Shown one piece after another: positions 57,502 through 64,000 of a stretch of 64,000 bases of DNA. A program made the translations under genes and the position numbers. The first letter of the stretch is position 1. The number at the start of each line of letters is the position of its first letter. The notes beneath the pieces are model-generated. The model ran no database searches and was not told where the DNA came from. It worked only from the letters and a program-made list of their open reading frames with translations. Origin of the DNA: Bin80 sp026708685 (GTDB taxonomy: Bacteria > Bacteroidota > Rhodothermia > Rhodothermales > Bin80); NCBI GenBank assembly GCA_965200955.1, contig OZ241742.1, positions 3,162,001 to 3,226,000 on the forward strand, read 5' to 3'.

Positions 57502-58766
57502 CAGTTGGAGTTGCGAATCTGCACGCTTCGTGCATGTCCATCAAGTCCTTCACTCTGTGCCATGAGTGCAATGTCGTTTGCAACAAGGGATAGCCTTCGC
57601 TGTGAATATCCAATTACACTTTGACTTCTCTGAAAATCCTCCACTCCCAATGCAGAAGAAAAACGAGCGGCTCCTCCCGTGGGCAATACATGATTGGGGC
57701 CCGCATAATAATCCCCCACTGGTTCAGGTGACCACGGTCCCATAAAGACAGCACCCGCATGGCGGATGTCTTCTAACACTTCCCAAGGATCCTGAACCAT
57801 GAGTTCAAGATGCTCGGGAGCAATGGTGTTGACCATCTCTACAGCATCCTTGCGGGATGCAGTGGTGATGGCCGCCCCCTGAGTGGTGAGTGCCTGCACG
57901 ACTGTCTCTTTGCGGTCGGTCTGTGGAACAAGATCTTCTAATGCCTTGCACACCGCCTGAGCAACGGAATCTTCGTGGGTCACTAACATTGCAGATGCCA
58001 AGGGGTCATGTTCCGCTTGAGCGATGAGATCATGGGCGATCCAAACGGGATTGGAGGTGGAATCGGCAAGGACAACCAACTCGCTAGGGCCAGCTAAACT
58101 ATCGATATCCACATGTCCGTAGACCAGTTTCTTGGCCATCGTGACATACGTACTCCCAGGCCCGACAATTTTGTCCACTTTGGGCATGGACTGTGTCCCA
58201 TAGGCAAATGCTGCAATTGCCTGTGCTCCTCCCACCGAAAACACATCATGAACCTTGAGCATATGGGCTGCAGCCAGAACTTCCCGACGGGGTAGTCCAG
58301 TAGATGGATCGGGAGGACTGGTGATGTAGATGTTGCTCACTCCAGCAACCTGTGCTGGAATCGCAGTCATTAAAACGCTGGATGGATAGGCTGCTGTCCC
58401 CCCAGGTATATATAGGCCCGCGGAATCTACCGGGAGAATGCGCTGGCCTAAACGAACTCCATCTCCATCATCTACATACCAACTCTGGCGACATTGCTTT
58501 TGATGAAACCGTCGAATGTTATCGGCCGCATTGCGAAATGCCTGCTTCCATGCGGAGGATGCATGGTTCCATGCAGATTCAAGGGCTGACACTGGCACTG
58601 CAATTGATGCTAGATCCACCGAATCAAATGTTAGGGTATAGTCTCGGAGAGCACCATCACCCTGCGTCGCTACTCTGTTGAGCACTTGGGCGACCGACTG
58701 CTCCAACTTTGCATCAAGCGTCACTGGAACCCTTGTCCACTGCTCAGGGGTTATCAATCTGATCAT
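57501..58766 (-). CDS. hisD: Histidinol dehydrogenase
   Basis: Zinc/NAD enzyme that performs the last two oxidations of histidine synthesis. 421 residues. Typical blocks are PGGTAAYPSSVLMTAIPAQV, GGAQAIAAFAYGTQSMPKVD, KIVGPGSTYVTMAKKLVYG and DSLAGPSELVVLAD, then LIAQAEHDPLASAML and the zinc-site PEHLELMV and GPNHVLPTGG. ATG at 58766. It is the first gene of the hisD-hisC-bfn-bshC cluster; hisG is not directly upstream. Confidence 0.96.
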   Translation of the reverse strand: MIRLITPEQWTRVPVTLDAKLEQSVAQVLNRVATQGDGALRDYTLTFDSVDLASIAVPVSALESAWNHASSAWKQAFRNAADNIRRFHQKQCRQSWYVDDGDGVRLGQRILPVDSAGLYIPGGTAAYPSSVLMTAIPAQVAGVSNIYITSPPDPSTGLPRREVLAAAHMLKVHDVFSVGGAQAIAAFAYGTQSMPKVDKIVGPGSTYVTMAKKLVYGHVDIDSLAGPSELVVLADSTSNPVWIAHDLIAQAEHDPLASAMLVTHEDSVAQAVCKALEDLVPQTDRKETVVQALTTQGAAITTASRKDAVEMVNTIAPEHLELMVQDPWEVLEDIRHAGAVFMGPWSPEPVGDYYAGPNHVLPTGGAARFSSALGVEDFQRSQSVIGYSQRRLSLVANDIALMAQSEGLDGHARSVQIRNSN

Positions 58767-59094
58767 CTCTACCTCACATCAAAGTTCATGTCACATGACG
58801 ACAGTCACGAGCCAAGAAGCACGATGTCCAGTGCAATAGATCACACATACCACCATCTCCAGTGCAAGAATGAACATCAGCAGAGATCCAAATTGGATTC
58901 ATTGAATCAATCATTCGGTCAAGGAATGGACATGGATTGGAAATCACTCAGCCAGTACATGGAATCGTCCATCATTGCAATGCTAAACAGGCTTGAATGT
59001 AGTTTGAACCATCAAACTCTCCGAGATGCAATACCATGAAGGGAGTGGATTGCACACTCAAGGCGTAACCAGCGGGGCAAAACTCGGGGTCTCC
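58767..59094. other. Intergenic region upstream of hisD
   Basis: 328 bases between the PUR-protein gene and hisD, both on minus. I found no credible gene on minus and no histidine-rich leader peptide. A plus-strand frame across 58686-59039 lacks any family signature. Confidence 0.4.
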
Positions 59095-59454
59095 CTATTC
59101 GTCTTCGTCTTCCTGCTCGGGAAAATCAACGGATGGGTATCCATAAAATTCGTAATCAGGCAAACGCTCGGTTCGCACATCTTCCATCGCTTCATGGAGT
59201 CCCTTCATGAATTTGACAAAGTCCTCTTTGTAGACGAAAATCTTATGCTTTTCATGACGTTGGTCAACACGTTTACTTTCGGTGATCACGATAAAGAAAT
59301 CTTCACCGGATCTGGTAGTTTTCACGTCAAAAAAGTAGGTCCTGCGTCCAGCACGGACTCGTTTGGAAAAGACTTCATCACGATACCGAGAGCCTCGGTT
59401 CTGACGGGGAGGATAATCCCAATCGTTCTGGTCATGTCTGTAATCTTCGCTCAT
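59095..59454 (-). CDS. PUR-alpha-like DNA/RNA-binding protein (DUF3276)
   Basis: 119-residue single-PUR-repeat protein, a family found mostly in Bacteroidota and relatives. The core reads DEVFSKRVRAGRRTYFFDVK, then DFFIVITESKRVD and KIFVYKEDFVKFMKGL; the family binds purine-rich single-stranded nucleic acid. The acidic tail (PEQEDEDE) is typical. ATG at 59454. It is the last gene of the TonB-receptor/recX/PNP strand run, 33 bp after the PNP stop. Confidence 0.9.
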   Translation of the reverse strand: MSEDYRHDQNDWDYPPRQNRGSRYRDEVFSKRVRAGRRTYFFDVKTTRSGEDFFIVITESKRVDQRHEKHKIFVYKEDFVKFMKGLHEAMEDVRTERLPDYEFYGYPSVDFPEQEDEDE

Positions 59455-59487
59455 GTGTAATGATAAATTAAGGTGGTAAAATAGGGT

Positions 59488-60261
59488 TTAAGTGGAAGAA
59501 TCAGAGGATGAACTCTGATCCAAGGCAATGGTGAGGAGGCCAGCAAGATGATCTTGAGCATGCCCTGCGGCATGAAGCACACCATCATGACTGAGACAGT
59601 GATCCCCCAACCCTGCGGCGGGGTTCGTAATGACGGCAACGGCTAGTACGCTCATTCCCAGTGCGGATGCTTCCAAGGCTTCAGGTACCAAGCTCATTCC
59701 AACTGCATCTCCTCCTCTACGTTCAAATGCTATAATTTCTGCGGGTGTCTCATAGCTGGGCCCAAGGGTCCAAACATACATTCCACAGGAGATGAGCGGA
59801 TTCGTGCATACCGACAGGATTCGCTTTCTCCATGGACCATCATACACCGAAGCATGGCGCAAGGTTGCATGGAGAGGGTGTGCACAGATATGATCCTTGA
59901 CTAACATGATGCTTCCTCGGTCCAGAGATCTCCGAATTCCTCCTGCAGCACTCAAAAAAATGATGTTTCTGATATTGAGTTGGTGTGCAAGACGAACCTG
60001 AAACGTAATATCACCACTGGATACACCTTCATAATAGTGCACCCTCCCCTGCATGATTAAAATCTCATGATCCGCAAAAACTCCAGCAGTCACTTGACCC
60101 TTGTGCCCTTCTACCGTTGGAACGATGAACCCAGGAATGTCCGACGCACTGAACTGACAGTGAATGGCATCCACATCTATGATCAACCCAGACCCTAGAA
60201 CAATTGCGGTCTTAGGCTTGAGATCTCCCAAATGATCCAACAAAAACTTAGACGCACTCAT
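59488..60261 (-). CDS. punA: Purine nucleoside phosphorylase
   Basis: Trimeric (class I-type) PNP that splits purine nucleosides with phosphate. From the ATG at 60261 about 257 residues. Motifs are AIVLGSGL (phosphate loop), VEGHKGQVTAG, MQGRVHYYEGVS, FLSAAGGIRRSLDRGSIMLV, LGPSYETPAEI, VGMSLVPEALEA and ITNPAAGLGD. The frame is open to 60321, but starts at 60321 or 60303 lie inside recX, while 60261 gives the normal short N-terminal helix. It is slightly shorter than usual in the middle. With apt it gives a purine salvage route. Confidence 0.9.
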   Translation of the reverse strand: MSASKFLLDHLGDLKPKTAIVLGSGLIIDVDAIHCQFSASDIPGFIVPTVEGHKGQVTAGVFADHEILIMQGRVHYYEGVSSGDITFQVRLAHQLNIRNIIFLSAAGGIRRSLDRGSIMLVKDHICAHPLHATLRHASVYDGPWRKRILSVCTNPLISCGMYVWTLGPSYETPAEIIAFERRGGDAVGMSLVPEALEASALGMSVLAVAVITNPAAGLGDHCLSHDGVLHAAGHAQDHLAGLLTIALDQSSSSDSST

Positions 60262-60274
60262 CGTCTGATCTGCA

Positions 60275-60925
60275 TTATTCCAAAAGATTTTGAACGAGTT
60301 CATTGGATAGGGAATATCCATAGCCTCTCCGCGTCAGATAACCAATCAGTTTCTTTTTTCGCTCTGGTAAAGTTCCATTCACGCGATCCTTAAACTGCCT
60401 TGCGATTCGTTCTGCCTGTTGGGTAACGGCTTCAGCGGGCACCGAAATGGTAATTGCTTCGTTGACAAATGCTTCACACACTCCATCATGGATTAGTTCC
60501 CGGCGAATCCGGCTCGGTCCATATCCTTTATGCTCAAATCGTGCTTTAGCATAATCCATTGCATAGGTTTGATCATCAATATATCCCAATTCAATCAATT
60601 CCTGAATTACCGCTTCAATCGTTTGGGTTGAAAATCCTTTCTGATGTAAGCGTTCACGCAGTTGAACCTCGGTGCGAGGAGCATAGGCGAGGTATTGAAG
60701 AGCTGTCGATCGTACTCGCTGGATTTGTTCAACCTCCAGCAATGCGTTCAGATCGTTTTCATGGAGGGACTGGCCAACATACAGCCGTTCTTTTAGGACG
60801 ATGTCTGTCCAGACTCCAACTGCGAACTGTCCATCAATAAAGATGGAGGTGCGGCTGGGGTTTGCCTGTGATTTTAACGCTGTAATGATACCAGGCTTCA
60901 CTGAAGAGTTCTTGAGAGGCTTCAT
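60275..60925 (-). CDS. recX: Regulatory protein RecX
   Basis: 216-residue modulator of RecA filaments, made of three-helix repeats. Typical segments are LQYLAYAPRTEVQLRERLHQ, IQELIELGYIDDQTYAMDYA, GYGPSRIRRELIHDGV and KKLIGYLTRRGYGYSLSNEL. RecA itself is not adjacent. The ATG overlaps the lipoprotein stop by 4 bp (ATGA), and its end may overlap the PNP start. Confidence 0.92.
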   Translation of the reverse strand: MKPLKNSSVKPGIITALKSQANPSRTSIFIDGQFAVGVWTDIVLKERLYVGQSLHENDLNALLEVEQIQRVRSTALQYLAYAPRTEVQLRERLHQKGFSTQTIEAVIQELIELGYIDDQTYAMDYAKARFEHKGYGPSRIRRELIHDGVCEAFVNEAITISVPAEAVTQQAERIARQFKDRVNGTLPERKKKLIGYLTRRGYGYSLSNELVQNLLE

Positions 60926-61821
60926 GGAGCCAGGGTAATGGTCAGGGTATCCATCGCCAGTCCAGCAAAAATCCCGCGAGCTCCAGCAATATTGGATGGT
61001 GGCTCTCGCTCAAGCGGGTAGGAACTCGCAGACACAAAATCTACATAGGGCTGTGAACACCGAACAATGCTCATGCGCAGCCTGTGCACTGGAACGGGAT
61101 CGTCTACAAGATCCACAGGGACAGCATAAGCCCCAGACCAGAATCTATGGTTTCCAGCAGTTGGAAGATCCGCTTCCAGCTGCATCACTTCAGGACTTAA
61201 AAAATAATTCCCTAATCTTCGATCCTGTCCCAGATTTGGACGTAATTGAGTTCTCATCCACCAAATATTCGGATCACCGCTACCATCAACGGTCCAGTAT
61301 AATGTTGCCTCTACAATATATACGAGTTCTTCCCGTGCACCGGCCCCCAGCGCTTCCAGTCCCAGAGAATCTACTAAAGATGGATCAATAAAGACCGACT
61401 CTAAAACAAGGCTTTGAACGGGTTGATCCGAGATTGAAATGGCAAAACTGTCCAGTGCAATTGGTGGAGGAATGATTTGCTGGGCCGTAATGATCTGGTC
61501 TTCCCAGAAGAGTTCCAGATCAATCTCGGCTCCCGGTATTGCAATGACGGACTCATCGGGAACATACCTGCCAGGTGATGTCAATGAATAGGGAATCATC
61601 ATGTCTTGCATCCTGAGGTTGAGCTGCGTCGCATTCAACGCCGTGGATTCATCCAATTCATAGCGATCCCGAATCGGAGCAGTTTTTCTCAGGATAATAT
61701 CTGGCATGCTCTGACCCGACACGACAAATGCCTCTACAACGGGAAGGACTTCACTTTCAGGCTGGACAACATCACACCCTGCCAAACCTATCAGAACCAA
61801 GAGAATCAGTCTCCAGTGCAT
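60922..61821 (-). CDS. DUF4249-like outer-membrane lipoprotein
   Basis: 299 residues with a lipoprotein signal (LVLIGLAGCDVVQ, lipobox LAGC). The beta-rich body (VVEAFVVSGQSMPDIILRKT, then PGAEIDLELFWEDQIITAQQ) matches the layout of DUF4249 proteins, which are commonly encoded beside TonB-dependent receptors in Bacteroidota and may help capture the ligand. It starts 2 bp after the receptor stop. The DUF assignment is from overall pattern, not a database search. Confidence 0.75.
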   Translation of the reverse strand: MHWRLILLVLIGLAGCDVVQPESEVLPVVEAFVVSGQSMPDIILRKTAPIRDRYELDESTALNATQLNLRMQDMMIPYSLTSPGRYVPDESVIAIPGAEIDLELFWEDQIITAQQIIPPPIALDSFAISISDQPVQSLVLESVFIDPSLVDSLGLEALGAGAREELVYIVEATLYWTVDGSGDPNIWWMRTQLRPNLGQDRRLGNYFLSPEVMQLEADLPTAGNHRFWSGAYAVPVDLVDDPVPVHRLRMSIVRCSQPYVDFVSASSYPLEREPPSNIAGARGIFAGLAMDTLTITLAP

Positions 61822-61823
61822 CC

Positions 61824-64000
61824 TTAAAATCTTGAGGTAATTTCAAAGAGTGGATAGGGTGGGAACCCATAAATGGATGACGAAGACGCTCTTTGTGGAA
61901 TCGTCGGATCAAACTCTCTGGCGATGACATTGCGCCGAAAGTGCAGGTTGCTCACTTCTATCTTCACTTGGATCTTCACGTTCTGAACCTGAAAACGATA
62001 GGCTCCCAAAATGCCAAAATTCAGAAAGGACGGCAAACGCCCATTATTGATATTGGGGAAATGAAAATAGCCCTGAGCATCATCGGAAAGTGGATCCCCG
62101 ACAGCGTATCGTGCCTCGGGTACGGTGATGGGATACCCACTCCTCCACTGCCCACTGACTCCATAAATCCAGCGTTCCGTCGTTCGCTGTAGAGCCATCT
62201 GGAGACGGAAGGGAAGATCAAAACGACCCGGCCGAAATTCCTTCTCTCCGAGTTCAGGAGCACGGTTTTGAGAAATCCCGGTCGCATAGCTCATCCAGAA
62301 ATTGGTCTGGCCTCGGTCATACTGAAGATTGAATTCCACTCCGTATGATCGAGCTCTGCCCCTTGTATATTGCCCCAGAATGGATGCGACTCCGATTCCT
62401 GGGCCGAGTAGACCATCTTTTGTCTGTTCTTCGTTTCGAGGAAGAAGCAATCCGAAGGTTGAATGAAAATATACATCCATGCCAGCAGAAAAATAATTTC
62501 CAAGAAAGACGTTCGCTCCTGCAGATGCGTGATAACTGGCCGATGGATCCACGGATCGGCTGGCTGGAACCCAACGGTAAGAGATGAGATCGTATAGCAC
62601 AGAATAGCGATCTCGTACCTGATGCAGATACTGAACATTAATTCCAGCCGCCATTCGTAAGATCATCTGATTCATCTCGTAACGAACCCCCAGTCGAGGG
62701 CTAATTCTGACTCCTGTGCTCCCACGAAGTTCACTGATACGCACCCCTGGTTGAATCTGCAGTTCGGGTATGGGCTTCCATGTATCCTGAGCATAAACGA
62801 CAAGTTCAGTATTGTCGAGTTCGCTTTCATCATTGGAACTTTCAGAAATCAACTCCGTCCGCAAGACCATTGCATCCAGTGCACTGGAAAAATTTCGTTG
62901 AATCACTGCAATACCAGCACGAAAATGGTGTGTCAAGGAGTAATAATAGTCAAAATCAAGTTTGAGTCCAACGTCAAGGATCGCGAGATCGTATATGGAA
63001 CTGACCGAAGATGTTAGGCTTGGGCGAAGGAAAATTCTCTCGGACGCTTCATACGAAGTTCCATACCCCGTGATGGTCATAAAGATCTGATCCGAAATGA
63101 GATTCTGGTAGCGTCCACTGATCAGAAGATTTCTCCACTTCGTATCAAACTCAAAAATCAACTCAGAGGGCTGAAGCCAGTTTCGGATCGGTAAAATGGA
63201 GCTGGACGCGTTGATCAGCGATAAATTCACTGGAAGTCGAATATCTAGAATATCCGAACTTGAATAGACACCGAGACTGACACGCTGACGATTTGAAATT
63301 CTCCATGTTAGTTTTGTGCCAATATCATGCAATGAGACCCCAGTACGCATAGTATCCTGATTGACACCATTATCCACAAAGTGCCTGCGCCCAATGATCC
63401 AGTCGATATAGGATCTTCTGCCAGAAAGCATAAACGAGATATCCTCCGTGAGGGGGCCCTCAAGAATTCCTCTTGCACTCAGCAGTCCCATCCCGACCAT
63501 GCCCGTAATTTTGTCCAGCGATCCATCTTTCAACTCTGCATCTAGGACAGCCGATAGCCTACCCCCATGCTCGGCTGGAAAGCTACCCCGATACAGTCGT
63601 ACATCTTTGAACGCTTCTGGCTGATAGATGGATAGGAGCCCCCCGACATGCCACATATGATACACTGGGGCTCCATCAATCAGATACTGAATCTGATCTG
63701 GTTCTCCACCACGGACCACCAGCCCTCCCTGATTGGTACGCACCCTCTGGATACTCGGAAGCCAACTCATTGATTGCAATAGATCCGCCTCTCCTGGAAA
63801 CCCTGGCAAGTTGCTGAGCCGTTCCACAGGGATCTGTTGAACCCCTGGCGCTACTGAATAGTCCTCTTTCCGGTCGGAAGTAACGAATGCGGTTGAAGTT
63901 TCTAGCGTTGCTTGGTCCAATATGATATTGACGGGTTGCTCAGAGATTTCTAGGAGCGTATCCAGTGCACTATAACCAATAAATGAAATCCTCGCACGAT
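61824..64000 (-). CDS. TonB-dependent receptor (5' partial)
   Basis: Outer-membrane active transporter. The frame is open to the right window edge, so the start is missing. The visible part begins with the end of a carboxypeptidase-regulatory-like domain (RARISFIGYSALDT), then the plug (GGLVVRGGEPDQIQYLIDGA, YRGSFPAEHGGRLSAVLD) and a long 22-stranded-type barrel ending in PPYPLFEITSRF with terminal aromatic Phe. It heads a run: receptor, lipoprotein, recX, PNP, PUR protein. The ligand is not known. Confidence 0.92.
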   Translation of the reverse strand, partial: RARISFIGYSALDTLLEISEQPVNIILDQATLETSTAFVTSDRKEDYSVAPGVQQIPVERLSNLPGFPGEADLLQSMSWLPSIQRVRTNQGGLVVRGGEPDQIQYLIDGAPVYHMWHVGGLLSIYQPEAFKDVRLYRGSFPAEHGGRLSAVLDAELKDGSLDKITGMVGMGLLSARGILEGPLTEDISFMLSGRRSYIDWIIGRRHFVDNGVNQDTMRTGVSLHDIGTKLTWRISNRQRVSLGVYSSSDILDIRLPVNLSLINASSSILPIRNWLQPSELIFEFDTKWRNLLISGRYQNLISDQIFMTITGYGTSYEASERIFLRPSLTSSVSSIYDLAILDVGLKLDFDYYYSLTHHFRAGIAVIQRNFSSALDAMVLRTELISESSNDESELDNTELVVYAQDTWKPIPELQIQPGVRISELRGSTGVRISPRLGVRYEMNQMILRMAAGINVQYLHQVRDRYSVLYDLISYRWVPASRSVDPSASYHASAGANVFLGNYFSAGMDVYFHSTFGLLLPRNEEQTKDGLLGPGIGVASILGQYTRGRARSYGVEFNLQYDRGQTNFWMSYATGISQNRAPELGEKEFRPGRFDLPFRLQMALQRTTERWIYGVSGQWRSGYPITVPEARYAVGDPLSDDAQGYFHFPNINNGRLPSFLNFGILGAYRFQVQNVKIQVKIEVSNLHFRRNVIAREFDPTIPQRASSSSIYGFPPYPLFEITSRF

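Noticed and set aside
58686..59039. 117-codon plus-strand frame across the hisD start
   Set aside because: Overlaps hisD in antisense, no recognisable domain.
1..64000. CRISPR array, prophage or integron
   Set aside because: No regularly spaced short repeats, cas genes, phage structural genes, integrase or attC-like sites were seen.

Overview
The window looks like a chromosome segment of a Gram-negative bacterium of the Bacteroidota/FCB group, most likely near Rhodothermota/Balneolota. The evidence is a PUR-alpha-like DUF3276 protein, a Cys-rich PSP1 protein next to holB, a TonB-dependent receptor paired with a small outer-membrane lipoprotein, a bifunctional nuclease, and two bacillithiol genes (bshC, ytxJ). 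The phylum call is inference from gene content. Two genes are cut by the edges: an RND efflux permease (left) and a TonB-dependent receptor (right). Layout by region: 1-5.2 kb, RND permease and a Sel1-repeat protein. 5.2-8.8 kb, class II DAHP synthase, a ribosome hibernation factor and an M32 carboxypeptidase, all on minus. 9.0-15.8 kb, tRNA-Thr followed by an intact two-gene type III restriction-modification system. 16-18.1 kb, a two-gene trans-3-hydroxy-L-proline to L-proline pathway. 18.1-20.4 kb, a small lipoprotein, mnmA and an atypical SDR. 21-27.7 kb, ridA, apt, a sodium/solute symporter with a GroES-like gene, a CAU tRNA, holB and PSP1. 28.2-36.2 kb, one 8-kb gene for a 2672-residue repeat protein with a C-terminal outer-membrane barrel. 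36.3-39.5 kb, EF-G-like GTPase and accD. 39.7-43.3 kb, an accessory patch with a frameshifted IS110-family transposase, a probable type II restriction endonuclease and a frameshifted adenine methyltransferase. 43.6-50.7 kb, nagB, pepF, ytxJ, a CPBP protein, an S9 peptidase and a Dph6-like ATPase. 51-53.5 kb, an HNH restriction-endonuclease-like gene broken by a stop codon, and a lipoprotein sulfatase. 54.2-64 kb, two minus-strand operons: hisD-hisC-bfn-bshC, and TonB receptor-lipoprotein-recX-PNP-PUR protein. Functional themes: peptide and amino-acid scavenging (M32, M3 and S9 peptidases, hydroxyproline pathway), sulfated-substrate use (sulfatase), purine salvage (apt, PNP), bacillithiol thiol chemistry, and three restriction loci in different states (intact, frameshifted, nonsense-mutated). 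The main points for a second look are the A6 homopolymer frameshift in the type II methyltransferase, the nonsense-split HNH nuclease, the giant barrel-anchored repeat protein, the IS110 non-coding flanks (possible bridge RNA), and U-tract-free hairpins at the junctions of convergent genes.
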